DNA of 64,000 nucleotides from Desulfovibrio inopinatus DSM 10711 (GCF_000429305.1 NZ_AUBP01000002.1:450365-514364), one strand, 5' to 3'; numbered from the stretch's first letter, positions 7,748 through 17,511 are shown. Notes: generated from the letters alone by a model not told the origin. Numbers and translations are program-made.

Positions 7748-10608
7748 GCCGGTCCAACGACGACAAAAAGCGTCTTCTTGTCATTGACGATTCCTGGCCC
7801 GTCAGACTCTCGTTTGAACGTATGCTTCGGGAGGCCGGATACCATGTGAGTTCGGCCGCAACGTTTGAAGAGGGAGAGCGATTTATTGCGGAAATTGCCT
7901 TTGACTTGGTTTTAACGGACATCATTCTTGATGAATCATCAGGGCTTGATCTCCTGGCGTATGTAAAAAGTGTTGCCCCGGAGACGCCGGTTATTGTTAT
8001 TACGGGGCAGCCCGATATTGATGTTGCAACAAATGCGTTACGACTCGGAGCATTCGATTTCTTGCAAAAGCCGGTTGTTCGTACCGAGTTGTTGCGTTCC
8101 GTGACACGAGCCCTCGCCTACAGGGCTGTTGTCGATGAGAAGCATGAACTTGAACGCACCCTTGCATTTCGTGAAAAAACACTTTCCGCTTTGTTTGACG
8201 CCTCGCTTTCTCCGATGCTGCTTCTCTCTCCTCAATGTGAAATCATGGCAATGAATGCCGCAGCTGCAAAAGTTTTGCAAATTGGACGAGATGACGCTCT
8301 TGGGAAAAACATTGCTGAATTCATCCCAGATAACGTCAAAGCCACGAACATCATGTTTTGGGAACAGGCCTTATGTGAAAAACAACCGGTTCGATTCGAA
8401 GCGCGATTCGATGAGGTTATTTTTGACGTTAATTTTTGTCCTGTTCTTGATGACGATAATACCGTGACGAGTGTGGCCGTGCATACGGCAGACTTGACGC
8501 GTCATGCTGCGTCAGAACGTGCTTTGCTTGAGATAAAGTCACACTTGGAAGACCTCGTTGTGGAGCGCACACGGGAGCTGACGAGTGCGAATACTCGCCT
8601 TACGCGTGAAGTGGCGGAGCGCGAAGATGCCGAGCGTATCATTTCGCGACAAAAGGCTTTTCTTGCACAAATTGTTGAAAATCTCCCCGTTGGTGTTCTG
8701 GCAAAAGACGTGAATGATAATTTTCGCGTGATGTTATGGAATGCCAAGATGGAAGAAATTACCGGGATTTTTCGCGATGACGCTCTCGGCCACGAGTTTT
8801 CTTCTTTTGTAACAGATGAACAAGCCCAAAGCATTCGACGATCTGACTTGGAAGCCATCGAGCGTGGTGAGCCTATTGAGGTTTCATCGGAAAGCTTTGA
8901 TATGCCAACGGGTAGAGTGCTGATCAAAGTCGTCAAAGCTGCTGTGTTTGGCGAAACAGGTGAAGCAGAATATGTGATGTCCATTGTCGAAGATGTATCC
9001 AAGCGTCTTCGCATGGAGCAGGAATTGGTTGCTGCCAAAGAACAGGCCGAGGCCGCCAACCAAGCGAAAAGTGCATTTCTTGCATCCATGAGCCACGAGA
9101 TTCGTACGCCAATGAATGCCATTATTGGTCTTACGGATCTTACGCTGAAACATACGAAAGATTTCAAGCAACGTGACAGGCTCCGGACCGTCAAAGAGTC
9201 GGCCCGGATGCTGCAACAAATTATTACCGATATTTTGGATTTGTCTAAAATTGAGGCCGGTCGCATGGAGCTTGACTCCATTGACTTCGATCTCCGAGAT
9301 ATTGTTTCATCCACGATTCGCATTATGGCCGTGAATGCGCGAGAGAAAGGTCTCCCCATCATCTATGAAATCGATCAGGATGTGCCGCAATATGTCAGAG
9401 GTGATCCTATTCGATTGCGTCAGATCATACTCAACCTTGTTGGAAACGCGATTAAGTTTACATCAGAAGGCGGTATTGTCGTCAGTGTGAGCAAAATGCG
9501 TCATCATCGTGAAGCTCCCGGTACGGTCAGTTTGCTTTGCACGGTGAGTGATACGGGGATGGGAATAGCCAAGGACAAAATCGATGATGTTTTTAATCGG
9601 TTCAGCCAGGCAGATAGCTCGACGACACGAGAATATGGCGGCACGGGTTTGGGATTGACGATCAGTTCGGAACTTGTGCGCATGATGAATGGGTGGATAT
9701 GGATGGAGAGCGCATTGGGTGAGGGGACCGATGTCTTCTTTAAAATCGTCTTGGAAATCGGGGATCCGGAAAAAGCCAAAGCTATTCAACATGAGCAGGC
9801 TATAGCAAAACCGCGCCCCGTTATGACCAAGCGTCGCATTTTGGTTGCAGAAGACAATCCGATCAACGCAGAGGTGACACGAGAGATCTTAAGTGAGTTA
9901 GGACACTCCGTTTTTGTGGTAGAAAATGGCAGGCAAGCTGTCGATGCCATGCGTGATGCCCACTTTGACCTTGCATTTATGGATGTGGAGATGCCGGTCA
10001 TGGACGGGATTGCAGCGACACGGCGCATCAGACGAGGAGAAGCCGGTGAACATGCTGCCGATGTTCCCATCATTGCGTTGACTGCTCATGCTTTGGTTGA
10101 AGTCAGGGAGAAGTGTCGTCGAGCCGGTATGGATGACTATATGACAAAGCCCGTTGATTTCGATCAGCTTATTCCTATTATGGAGAATGTGATTAGGAAT
10201 CGTTTCGAAGTCCATTCGGCAAATGATGTGCAACGGGATGGTCTTTCGGAAAATGCGCAGAATCGTCCGGTTTTTGACCAAGAAGGTGCGCTCACACGCT
10301 TACTGGGCAACGAAAAATTGCTGGAACGTATCATTATTGCGTTGTTGGATGATATGCCCAACCGTTTAGAAAAACTCCAGCAAGTGGTTGAGGAAGGTGA
10401 CGTAGAGAATATTCGGCTTATCACGCATAATCTTAGTGGGGCATTGGCGGCCGTTGGAGCCGTGTCCTCTCAGTATCTGTCCGATAATTTGCGCGAAACG
10501 GCAAAAAGCGGGGAGATGGAGAACCTTCCAGTTCTCTATGCGAACCTGAAGGCCGAGCTTGAAGCGTTTACTGAAGCGGCTCGCCCCAGAGGAGCCGCTT
10601 CAGAATAG
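7744..10608 (+). CDS. Multi-domain hybrid histidine kinase (REC-PAS-PAS-HisKA-HATPase-REC-HPt)
   Basis: 954 residues without an obvious membrane segment, so cytoplasmic. Order: N-terminal receiver (about 9-125, phospho-acceptor Asp59), PAS (about 150-255), coiled coil (about 258-300), second PAS (about 305-420), HisKA with SMSHEIRTP (His451), HATPase (NLVGNAIKF, DTGMGIA, YGGTGLGL), second receiver (about 697-815, Asp747 in FMDVEMPVMDG), and an HPt domain with His895 in THNLSGALAAVG. The HPt block lacks the Lys three residues after His seen in many HPt domains (Ser instead). A full internal phosphorelay is therefore present, with an extra input receiver. Coupled by ATGA to the EAL-HDOD gene, whose product is a likely partner or output. 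Confidence 0.93.
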   Translation: MSRSNDDKKRLLVIDDSWPVRLSFERMLREAGYHVSSAATFEEGERFIAEIAFDLVLTDIILDESSGLDLLAYVKSVAPETPVIVITGQPDIDVATNALRLGAFDFLQKPVVRTELLRSVTRALAYRAVVDEKHELERTLAFREKTLSALFDASLSPMLLLSPQCEIMAMNAAAAKVLQIGRDDALGKNIAEFIPDNVKATNIMFWEQALCEKQPVRFEARFDEVIFDVNFCPVLDDDNTVTSVAVHTADLTRHAASERALLEIKSHLEDLVVERTRELTSANTRLTREVAEREDAERIISRQKAFLAQIVENLPVGVLAKDVNDNFRVMLWNAKMEEITGIFRDDALGHEFSSFVTDEQAQSIRRSDLEAIERGEPIEVSSESFDMPTGRVLIKVVKAAVFGETGEAEYVMSIVEDVSKRLRMEQELVAAKEQAEAANQAKSAFLASMSHEIRTPMNAIIGLTDLTLKHTKDFKQRDRLRTVKESARMLQQIITDILDLSKIEAGRMELDSIDFDLRDIVSSTIRIMAVNAREKGLPIIYEIDQDVPQYVRGDPIRLRQIILNLVGNAIKFTSEGGIVVSVSKMRHHREAPGTVSLLCTVSDTGMGIAKDKIDDVFNRFSQADSSTTREYGGTGLGLTISSELVRMMNGWIWMESALGEGTDVFFKIVLEIGDPEKAKAIQHEQAIAKPRPVMTKRRILVAEDNPINAEVTREILSELGHSVFVVENGRQAVDAMRDAHFDLAFMDVEMPVMDGIAATRRIRRGEAGEHAADVPIIALTAHALVEVREKCRRAGMDDYMTKPVDFDQLIPIMENVIRNRFEVHSANDVQRDGLSENAQNRPVFDQEGALTRLLGNEKLLERIIIALLDDMPNRLEKLQQVVEEGDVENIRLITHNLSGALAAVGAVSSQYLSDNLRETAKSGEMENLPVLYANLKAELEAFTEAARPRGAASE
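10571..10603. terminator. Hairpin at the end of the hybrid kinase gene
   Basis: Perfect 12-base arms (CTGAAGCGGCTC and GAGCCGCTTCAG) around a 9-base loop overlap the last codons of the kinase gene, 8 bases before the convergent lutC stop. There is no T run on either side, so termination strength is uncertain; it may simply limit read-through between converging transcripts. Confidence 0.4.
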
Positions 10609-10610
10609 CA

Positions 10611-11348
10611 TTATTCCCCAAGAACGATGAAAAGACAGGCTGCACGGGGACCATGTGCGCCGTGGACCATGACGGCCTCGATATCTGCGGTTTTGCTTGG
10701 TCCGGAAACAAATGTGACCGTGTTTGGCAATCCGTGTTCGTGATGATATTCACGAAGGAGACTGTACAATTCTCCATAATCGGCGCAGATTCTGTCCAGA
10801 CTGACGATTGCCGCATGAATTGAGGGTAAGAGCGACGTAGATCGGGGGCGCCCTGGACCGGAGAGCATGAGGATTGTCGCTGATTCCGCAACGATGAAAT
10901 CGGCGCCTGTGATACCGATAAAACTTGACCGGGCGCGTGAGTGGTACTGTTCGGGATCTCGAGACAATGTACTCAACAAAGCGTCGGGAAGTGCGGCGGT
11001 GATGGACGGTAGAGCAGCATCCACCAAAGGATGATCCCACGCGATGAGGATATTGTCCTGGCTCCACTCCGGTTCGTAATCGGACGCTATGGATGCGAGT
11101 ATCGGGCCGATTTCGTCCGGTGTTTTGACGAGATAGACCTGAAACCGTGCAGCCTGGCCAGTTGCATCAAGCCCTTCAGCCAGAGCCAAGCGCTCTTCCT
11201 TCGTCCGGTCCCTGGCCTGTCCGGCTTTGGCATTGAATGCCTGTATTGCTGCCGCTTCATCTGAATCGAATGTGTCATGGTCCGACGTGTGACGAAGTGC
11301 GTTGCGAACACGTGTGAGAAACGCCGTCCGTTGTGAAGGATCAGTCAC
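10611..11348 (-). CDS. lutC: LutC-like LUD-domain protein
   Basis: 245 residues, the usual LutC length. LutC is the LUD-domain subunit of the LutABC L-lactate oxidation complex. The LUD core is visible: GITGADFIVAESATILML then RPRSTSLLPSIHAAIV, ending CLFIVLGE. The start is the GTG at 11348, which has AAGGAGGAG just upstream; the open frame extends about 110 codons further, but that stretch lies inside lutB in another register. The first 8 bases overlap the end of lutB, so the two are translationally coupled. Its stop is 2 bases from that of the convergent kinase gene. Confidence 0.9.
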   Translation of the reverse strand: MTDPSQRTAFLTRVRNALRHTSDHDTFDSDEAAAIQAFNAKAGQARDRTKEERLALAEGLDATGQAARFQVYLVKTPDEIGPILASIASDYEPEWSQDNILIAWDHPLVDAALPSITAALPDALLSTLSRDPEQYHSRARSSFIGITGADFIVAESATILMLSGPGRPRSTSLLPSIHAAIVSLDRICADYGELYSLLREYHHEHGLPNTVTFVSGPSKTADIEAVMVHGAHGPRAACLFIVLGE

Positions 11349-12825
11349 GGTTCTCCTCCTTGGTGTTGGGCTCGGCATTGGGACGGCAACAACTCGTAGC
11401 CCGCATGCGGCGAAACCGAACGGAAAAGGGGTCTTTCGCCAACAGTCGAATATCTCGTCCAAAAGTCCAGCCATTGAGCGGAGGAGGAAGCGTGCTGATG
11501 GCTCCGTCTTTCTGGGGAAGCAGCCGTTGTCCGGCTCCGGCGGCTTTTGCGGCCAAGGTAAACCCTGTATGAGAGCGGACGAGCCCTGCCCATGCAGCAT
11601 AGCCGAGACGTTCTCCTTGAGAGGTCGGGGTAACATCCCAAGCCTGGTCGCCTTGCGCCAATTTGAATCGCAGCGCAAGAATCATTCGCGGAAGATCATT
11701 GCCGACTGGACAAATATCGCGACATGCTCCGCATAATGTTTCACCAAAAATAAGATCCTTCGCTCGGTTGACGCCGGAAAGCAATGGGGCGGCGACAGTA
11801 CCGATAGGGCCACAGTACGGAAATCCATAGCTGTGCCCTCCTACCTTGGCATAGACCGGACAAATATTGAGACAGCCACCACACTTGATGCAATGGAGAA
11901 TTTCTCTGAATTCCGGATCGGCCAGAATGCGCATGCGGCCGTTATCGACGATAACGAGATGAAATTCTTCCGGCCCGTCGGCTTCGTCATTTCCCCGCGG
12001 ACCACCGACATAGCTGACATACGTCGACATGTTTTGCGCTGCCGCTCCGCGAGTCAGCAGACGCAGAACAACATGGTGATCATATAATGTCGCGGCGACT
12101 TTTTCCATTCCGATGAGTGCAATATGCACCTTGGGCAAGGTCGATGCCATGCGAATGTTGCCTTCGTTGGAAACAAGCGCCACCTGACCGGTTTCTGCAC
12201 AAGCAATATTGCCCCCGGAGATTCCCATATCGGCATGAAGAAATTTCTCACGCAATGTTTTCCGGGCAATCAACGTAAGTTCTGGAGGATCTTCCGTGTA
12301 GGGCGTCCCGAGCTTTTCTTCGAATAGCCTCCCGATATCCTGTCTCGTCATGTGAATGGCTGGTGCAATAATATGCGATGGCGAATCCCCGGCAAGTTGA
12401 ATGATATATTCTCCAAGGTCGGTTTCTACGACCTCAATGCCATCTTCTTCCAAAGCCGGGTTGAGGCCGATTTCTTCGGACAGCATGGACTTGCCTTTGA
12501 CGACACGTTTAACCTGATGTTTTTGGGCAACGCGACGGCAGTAGGCAGTGGCTTCGGCAGCGTCTTGAGCGAAAAAAACGTGTCCACCACGTTTCTCTAC
12601 GTTTGCTGCCAGGGTTTCAAGGACGTGGTCGAGTTGAGCGATTGTTCGACGGCGAATTGTACGACCAACTTGGCGGAGACCTTCGCCTTCAGGGAGTGTT
12701 TTGTAGCTGGCCAACGCTCCTTTGCCTATACGATTTTGCAAATTGCGTAATGCTCCGTGCAAATGTTCGTCATTGAGCGCAGAGCTTGCCGCCTGTTTAA
12801 AGTGTTCTGTCTTGATTTCGGTCAT
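11341..12825 (-). CDS. lutB: LutB-like iron-sulfur LUD protein
   Basis: 494 residues: LUD domain (about 60-305, with KSMLSEEIGLN, GISGGNIACAETGQVALVSNEGN) followed by two ferredoxin-like motifs CIKCGGCLNICP and CGACRDICP, and a long C-terminal helix region ending with Cys-Cys near the terminus. LutB is the Fe-S subunit for cytoplasmic L-lactate oxidation in organisms lacking LldD. A GGAGA box precedes the ATG. lutC follows with 8 bases overlap. The usual third gene, lutA (CCG-domain subunit), is absent from this window, so the complex may use a LutA encoded elsewhere or serve another hydroxyacid. Confidence 0.92.
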   Translation of the reverse strand: MTEIKTEHFKQAASSALNDEHLHGALRNLQNRIGKGALASYKTLPEGEGLRQVGRTIRRRTIAQLDHVLETLAANVEKRGGHVFFAQDAAEATAYCRRVAQKHQVKRVVKGKSMLSEEIGLNPALEEDGIEVVETDLGEYIIQLAGDSPSHIIAPAIHMTRQDIGRLFEEKLGTPYTEDPPELTLIARKTLREKFLHADMGISGGNIACAETGQVALVSNEGNIRMASTLPKVHIALIGMEKVAATLYDHHVVLRLLTRGAAAQNMSTYVSYVGGPRGNDEADGPEEFHLVIVDNGRMRILADPEFREILHCIKCGGCLNICPVYAKVGGHSYGFPYCGPIGTVAAPLLSGVNRAKDLIFGETLCGACRDICPVGNDLPRMILALRFKLAQGDQAWDVTPTSQGERLGYAAWAGLVRSHTGFTLAAKAAGAGQRLLPQKDGAISTLPPPLNGWTFGRDIRLLAKDPFSVRFRRMRATSCCRPNAEPNTKEENRD

Positions 12826-13194
12826 GAGTTCGTCTCCGGCAACCGGGAAGAATTGAAAAGTCAGGTAACTATCCCGGTTTCATACATTCCTTTACAACAG
12901 AAATGGGGGATTGGTGAACTGCAGCGCCGTTACGAAATAATAGAACTCACTTTCCATGGAGTTCGGGCGTTCATGGAAGGGGTTTCGTAAAACGGCAATC
13001 TGTGCCTCTTGTTCATGGCGTTTGTCGGCCGGGTGTGGTCGGTCATACGAGGGTGTACGGCTCTCCACGGTGTTTATAGCTGAAGAGGGCCGGTGCTTTC
13101 TCGCACCGTCTGGCCATACGGTGCATGAGCGCGTCCGCTCGGTCAAGGCAGAAAATGGGCGGTCATGACGAGCACGGAAACCGTGTGGACGAGT
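12826..13194. other. Non-coding region upstream of lutB
   Basis: About 370 bases between lutB and the terminator of the molybdoenzyme gene. No convincing gene: the open frame on the minus strand here has no family features or ribosome site. It should hold the lutB promoter; a TTGTAA/GATAGT pair with 18-base spacing lies leftward around 12860-12892, which is only suggestive. Confidence 0.3.
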
Positions 13195-13235
13195 TAATAA
13201 AAAAGGAAGGGAGCGTAGCAAACTCCCTTCCTGAA
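13195..13235 (-). terminator. Terminator of the molybdopterin oxidoreductase gene
   Basis: Perfect 9-base arms (GGAAGGGAG and CTCCCTTCC, 13205-13231) followed on the minus strand by TTTTTTATTA. It begins about 30 bases past the stop of the molybdoenzyme gene, so that gene and lutBC are separate transcription units. Confidence 0.85.
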
Positions 13236-13260
13236 TAAAAACGTAAAAAAAACGAAGAAG

Positions 13261-15345
13261 TTATCCTTTAGAGATGGTGATGAAATGCTCTTGCATGGCA
13301 ACACCACCGCCGTGCATGTCGATTATCTCAAGGCCACCGGGCATGAGTTCGTTGTCGGCAACACCTTGATTAAAGGCACGCGTTTCAACGGGCAGTTTGT
13401 GTCCGAATCCGTGCACCATGAAGACGGCTTCAGGGTGAATGAACTTGGTGACAAACGCCGTTGATTTCGCCGTGTATCCATTAGAAGAGACGGTGACGGG
13501 ATCGCCGTCGACAATGCCAAGTTCTTTGGCACGTTCTTCATTGATCCAAATCGGGTTGATCGGCATTTGTTCATTGAGCAGCGGATTGTTGACCGTATGT
13601 CCTTGGGTATGAACGCCGCAACGACCAAAAGTGATGCGGAATTGTCCCGCTGGCGGTGATGCTGGAGACACATATTGCGGCAGAGAAGCATACCCTGCCT
13701 TTTCCCATTTTTCGCTGATCATCTCCAGTTTGCCCGATGGGGTGGGGAAAGAGAGCTCATCCAACGTCCGATATTTAGCACTGTCGGCAAGCGAAACCAT
13801 ACCCGTCGCGTCGAAATCTTCGAGAGAAACACCTGTCGGTTCGAGCTGGTAGTTCCAAATCGCTTCTATGGATTCAAAAGCAAGGGATTCCATACCAAGA
13901 CGGGAGGCAAGCCCACACAGAATTTCCCATTCGGACTTGGTGTCATAGCGTGGGCTCAAAGCACGTTTCCGAACAAATAAATGCGGTTTGAGACCATTTT
14001 TACAAGCAATAATGCTTTCCCGCGAAAGATAGGGGGACATCGGCAAAATCACGTCGCTATGCCACGCCGTATCCGACCAGGAAAACGTGACCGATACGAG
14101 CAAGTCCAGGTTTTCCCATTTCTTTTTCAAAGCGTCAGGGTCGGGAAAGGCCATTAAGGGGTCGTGTCGGAAACACAGGTATGCTTTAATGGGGTAAGGA
14201 TCACCCGTTGTAATGGCATCGTAGGCAAGGTTGACCAGCCCTGGGCCGGCATCAATATGCGGATGTTTCCAGCCGGCACCGTCAGCGCGTTTCGTTTCGG
14301 GCTTGGGAAAAAGATCAACGAGTTTTTTCAGCCCCTTCCGACCGTAGTCACCGGGTTTATTGGTAATAGCCAAGCCGCCTTTGGCTCCGATGGAGCCGAG
14401 GAGGGCATTAATGATATAAGCTGTCCGGCAAACATGGAAGGACGTTTCATAACGAGCAACCATCCAGCCTGGATGCCAGATAACAGCAGGAGCCGCTGAC
14501 GCGAGCTGTCTGGCAAACGTGATAATCTGGTCGGCTTTGACGCCGGTTTCGGTTTCGGCCCATTTGGGGGTGTACGGTTGGATATAAGAAACAAGGTCAT
14601 CGAATCCGTCGACGACGCGGGAGACATAGTCCGCGTCGTAGAGTTTCTCCGAAATAAGCGTATGAATGACGGCCAGGTTAAACGCATGGTCTGTGCCTGG
14701 ACGGATCATGAAAAAGTTATCAGCCTTGCCTGCCGTGACTGTTCCGCGCACATCGATAACGGTGAGCTTTGCTCCGGCGGCCATGCCATCAAGCACCTGG
14801 TTTACTTCGCTGACATTGATGGCTTCGAAAATGTTGCGTGTTTGTAAAACGATATGCTTGGCGTTTTTATAGTCATACGACACGTCTTTGCGGCCGATGC
14901 CCATCACCGACTTGGCCGCGTGTTGGACATTTCGGGCACACGCTGCGTCGTGATTACAGTAATTAGGAGAACCAATGCCGCGCATGAATGCTTGATGAAG
15001 GTCGGGGAACGGACCACCACGATCGGACCAAAGAACGGTTTCAGGGCCGTTCGCTTTTATAATGGTCTTAAGCTTGTCGGCAACATGGTCAAGCGCTTCA
15101 TCCCAGGAAACACGACGCCATTTTCCCTGACCACGTTCTCCGACACGGATCATGGGAAACTGCGGGCGCTCAACATCGTGTTCTAAAGCATACCCTGCCG
15201 CACCACGGGCACATAACGCGCCTTTCAGGCCAGAATGGGGGTTGCCTTGAATAAAGGTGACATCGCCGTCTTCCACATCCACCTGGATGGGACAACGGAC
15301 AGTACACATGCCACAGACACTGAAGACTTTTTGGGGTTCACCCAT
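13261..15345 (-). CDS. Stand-alone cytoplasmic molybdopterin oxidoreductase (PsrA/PhsA-like)
   Basis: 694 residues of the DMSO-reductase superfamily. The N-terminal Fe-S motif is complete (CGMCTVRC and the fourth Cys in LCARGAAG), followed by WRRVSWDEALD, the cofactor region GSPNYCNHDAACARNVQ and IRPGTDHAFNLAV, and a C-terminal cofactor-binding domain (QFRITFGRCGVHTQGHT, NPIWINEERAKELGI). There is no Tat signal: the protein starts MGEPQKVFSVCG, so it stays in the cytoplasm, unlike most PsrA/PhsA/Qrc proteins. The molybdenum ligand is probably the Cys in AACARN, but this is not certain. The start at 15345 has GGAGG 7 bases upstream. No B or C subunit gene adjoins it; the nearest suitable Fe-S protein is at 28158, beyond the nuo operon. 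Substrate unknown; thiosulfate/polysulfide or formate-type chemistry are possibilities. Confidence 0.88.
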   Translation of the reverse strand: MGEPQKVFSVCGMCTVRCPIQVDVEDGDVTFIQGNPHSGLKGALCARGAAGYALEHDVERPQFPMIRVGERGQGKWRRVSWDEALDHVADKLKTIIKANGPETVLWSDRGGPFPDLHQAFMRGIGSPNYCNHDAACARNVQHAAKSVMGIGRKDVSYDYKNAKHIVLQTRNIFEAINVSEVNQVLDGMAAGAKLTVIDVRGTVTAGKADNFFMIRPGTDHAFNLAVIHTLISEKLYDADYVSRVVDGFDDLVSYIQPYTPKWAETETGVKADQIITFARQLASAAPAVIWHPGWMVARYETSFHVCRTAYIINALLGSIGAKGGLAITNKPGDYGRKGLKKLVDLFPKPETKRADGAGWKHPHIDAGPGLVNLAYDAITTGDPYPIKAYLCFRHDPLMAFPDPDALKKKWENLDLLVSVTFSWSDTAWHSDVILPMSPYLSRESIIACKNGLKPHLFVRKRALSPRYDTKSEWEILCGLASRLGMESLAFESIEAIWNYQLEPTGVSLEDFDATGMVSLADSAKYRTLDELSFPTPSGKLEMISEKWEKAGYASLPQYVSPASPPAGQFRITFGRCGVHTQGHTVNNPLLNEQMPINPIWINEERAKELGIVDGDPVTVSSNGYTAKSTAFVTKFIHPEAVFMVHGFGHKLPVETRAFNQGVADNELMPGGLEIIDMHGGGVAMQEHFITISKG

Positions 15346-15940
15346 TCTTGACCTCCACACGAGTTGTATTGCCGGGATCTTGGATAAGGTACTTGCATCC
15401 CTTGTGATTTTCCCGGCTTCACTAGCCTGCGTTCCTCACTGGATGTGCAGTATACATAGGTAATATGCAAAAAATGAACATCGGTGTCACTGTTATTCTC
15501 GTAAAGGGAACACACGCACCGGAATCAGCAAGAGCCGATTGTGTAATATACTCAGGCAATTATCAATTCGTATTTATAAAAGCAAGACTTTGAGAAGCTC
15601 GTGAAAAAAAGTACTCTCACGTGTTGTTAGCATCGGGTGATACGGCTATTTCGTTGGAAATAAGTCTATTATTTATGTCTGGAATTGATAAAAATCGCAA
15701 AGCTAGTTTGGGAAAAAAAGAACAATAAAATGTTTTTCCCGACTTTTTTAAAAAAGAAATGCTTCAGATTTCAGCGTATATTGCGAATTCTTGGGTCATT
15801 GCGCACGGTTTGACACCAGCGGGGGGGAATTGACGGAAACCTTTTTGGCTTCTATCAAGGCACAATACAAAAAAGAGAGGCATGGCGCAGAGCGAGTTTA
15901 CTGCGCATGTTTCAGGTTCACGTGTCGAGTCGTGCCCTGG
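15346..15940. other. Divergent intergenic region before nuo
   Basis: About 600 bases of AT-rich sequence between the molybdoenzyme gene and the nuo operon. No gene found; short open frames here have no ribosome site or recognisable content. It contains an A/T-armed inverted repeat at 15710-15740 (GGGAAAAA and TTTTTCCC) followed by a CTTTTTTAAAAAAG palindrome at 15743-15756, which could bend DNA or block read-through. Confidence 0.4.
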
Positions 15941-15956
15941 TGGTGCACGTCTTGCG
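15941..15956 (+). promoter_or_regulatory. Candidate sigma-54 promoter for the nuo operon
   Basis: TGGTGCACGTCTTGCG keeps the GG and GC dinucleotides at the 10-base separation and the TTGC element, though CAC of the -24 box is not conserved. It would place the start about 50 bases before the nuoA ATG. A chance match in 600 bases is possible, so confidence is low. Confidence 0.35.
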
Positions 15957-16019
15957 TTTTTTTGCGTGAACGCTGGTTGAAACCGGTGTGCGCTGCACAC
16001 GAAAAAGGAGCAACATCCT

Positions 16020-16397
16020 ATGGTTTTCAGTTGGCTGAACGTCGCCATTCTCATGTTTCTCCTCATGGGATTGGCTTTTGCCGGCGGGCCGTTGGTAGGA
16101 TCTATCCTGCTTGCACCCAAGGCGCGGGGTGGAGCTATGGGGTTGCCGTATGAATGCGGCATGCCCCCACACGGCCCCTCATGGATTCGTTTCGGCATCA
16201 GTTACTACTTTTATGCACTGATTTTTTTGGCATTTGATGTCGACGTGCTCTATCTGTTTCCCGTTGCCACCTGGTATCCCCGCTCCGCGGGCTTCTTTCC
16301 GTTTGTGGAAATCCTGATCTTCGTCGGGGTGTTGTTCCTGGCAATCCTCTACTTCTTGAAAAAAGGCGTGTTCACATGGCCGAGAAAGATTTGCTGA
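16020..16397 (+). CDS. nuoA: NADH-quinone oxidoreductase subunit A
   Basis: 125 residues, three membrane helices; small membrane subunit at the junction of the peripheral and membrane arms of complex I. Signature [19 protein letters not shown] in the first loop and [12 protein letters not shown] in helix 2 with the conserved acidic residues. AAGGAG lies about 9 bases upstream of the ATG. First gene of a tightly packed rightward operon; its end overlaps nuoB by 22 bases. Confidence 0.97.
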   Translation: MVFSWLNVAILMFLLMGLAFAGGPLVGSILLAPKARGGAMGLPYECGMPPHGPSWIRFGISYYFYALIFLAFDVDVLYLFPVATWYPRSAGFFPFVEILIFVGVLFLAILYFLKKGVFTWPRKIC

Positions 16398-16972
16398 CAC
16401 CCGCACAAGGGGTGGTGGACGAGGCGCTCGTACCGCTTGCGTTACCGCGTAAGTTTCTTGATGTCTGTCGCGCCATGTCCATTTGGCCCATGACATTTGG
16501 TCTGGCCTGCTGTGCTATTGAAATGATGTCCGTTGGTATGGCTCGTTTCGATATCGCGCGTTTTGGGGCGGAAGTGTTTAGACCGTCTCCTCGTCAATCT
16601 GACCTTATGATTGTCGCTGGAACGGTTTCCCGTAAGATGGCTCCTGCGCTGGTGACGTTGTACGAGCAAATGCCGGCTCCGCGCTATGTCATCGCCATGG
16701 GAAACTGTGCTATTTCCGGCGGCCCGTTCGCGTTTGAAGGCCAATATGGCATTGTCGAAGGCGTGGATAAGCTCATCCCGGTAGATATCTATATACCTGG
16801 CTGTCCTCCGCGTCCTGAAGCCCTTCTGGAAGGTCTTTTTGCTCTGCAGGAAAAGATGACCGGCAAACGCTGGTGGCCGCAACCGGCAAGCCCCGGAAGC
16901 GAAGCGGCAACGTGTCCGGCGTCGTGTGTATCAGTTGCGCCGCAAGCCGCGTCGACGGAGGAAGGGAAATGA
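16376..16972 (+). CDS. nuoB: NADH-quinone oxidoreductase subunit B (cluster N2)
   Basis: 198 residues. Carries the terminal 4Fe-4S cluster N2 that reduces quinone. Ligand motifs are present: the tandem Cys in [10 protein letters not shown], Cys in MGNCAISGG and in [14 protein letters not shown]. The last 35 residues after KRWWPQPAS are an extra low-complexity Ser/Ala/Cys tail. Overlaps nuoA by 22 bases and nuoC by 4 (ATGA). Confidence 0.97.
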   Translation: MAEKDLLTPAQGVVDEALVPLALPRKFLDVCRAMSIWPMTFGLACCAIEMMSVGMARFDIARFGAEVFRPSPRQSDLMIVAGTVSRKMAPALVTLYEQMPAPRYVIAMGNCAISGGPFAFEGQYGIVEGVDKLIPVDIYIPGCPPRPEALLEGLFALQEKMTGKRWWPQPASPGSEAATCPASCVSVAPQAASTEEGK

Positions 16973-17511
16973 GTCAGCCTGATTTTCATTTTCTCAAGAA
17001 TGCCTGTGTTGGGGAATGTGAGTTCCGGAAATCCGGTGAAGTTCTAAGCGTTTTCCTGGAAGAAGACGATCTGCTTACCGTTGTCAAAGCGCTTCGCAAG
17101 AACGATTACTTTTTGGAAGATGTAACCGGACTCGACGTTGCCGAAGGTTTATTGGTTCTGTACCACTTCGATCACTTCCGTGAACCTGGCCGAATTTCTC
17201 TTCGCGTTTTACTCCTTCGTGATAATCCCGTCATCCCTTCTATCGCCCCCATCTATCATGGTGCAGAATGGCACGAACGGGAAACCGCTGATTTTTATGG
17301 CATTACGTTCGAAGGCAACCCCAATCCGGCTCCGCTGCTCTTGCCCGATGATGATACCCCGCCTCCTCTTCTCAAAAGTGATGCCAAGCGGGCAGGCTTG
17401 TATAAAGTGAAGCCGTTCCACGAATTTGTGCACTGCCCGGAACATCACCCCCTCGTACAGAGATTGTACGCCAATACGGCAGATAAAGACGAAGGAGAGC
17501 AGGGCAAATGA
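16969..17511 (+). CDS. nuoC: NADH-quinone oxidoreductase subunit C
   Basis: 180 residues of the peripheral-arm 30 kDa subunit. The family signature is read in [22 protein letters not shown]. The ATG at 16969 overlaps the nuoB stop and is preceded by GGAGGAAGGG; the frame is open for 32 codons upstream, but that lies inside nuoB. nuoC and nuoD are separate here, not fused. Overlaps nuoD by 4 bases. Confidence 0.95.
   Translation: MSQPDFHFLKNACVGECEFRKSGEVLSVFLEEDDLLTVVKALRKNDYFLEDVTGLDVAEGLLVLYHFDHFREPGRISLRVLLLRDNPVIPSIAPIYHGAEWHERETADFYGITFEGNPNPAPLLLPDDDTPPPLLKSDAKRAGLYKVKPFHEFVHCPEHHPLVQRLYANTADKDEGEQGK

Noticed and set aside
12892..13221. 109-codon frame between lutB and the molybdoenzyme gene
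   Set aside because: It begins inside the terminator region, is Arg/Pro-rich without structure, and does not resemble LutA.
15710..15756. AT-rich inverted repeat before nuo as a terminator
   Set aside because: There is no gene immediately upstream in that direction and the stem is mostly A-T; it is noted only as an intergenic feature.
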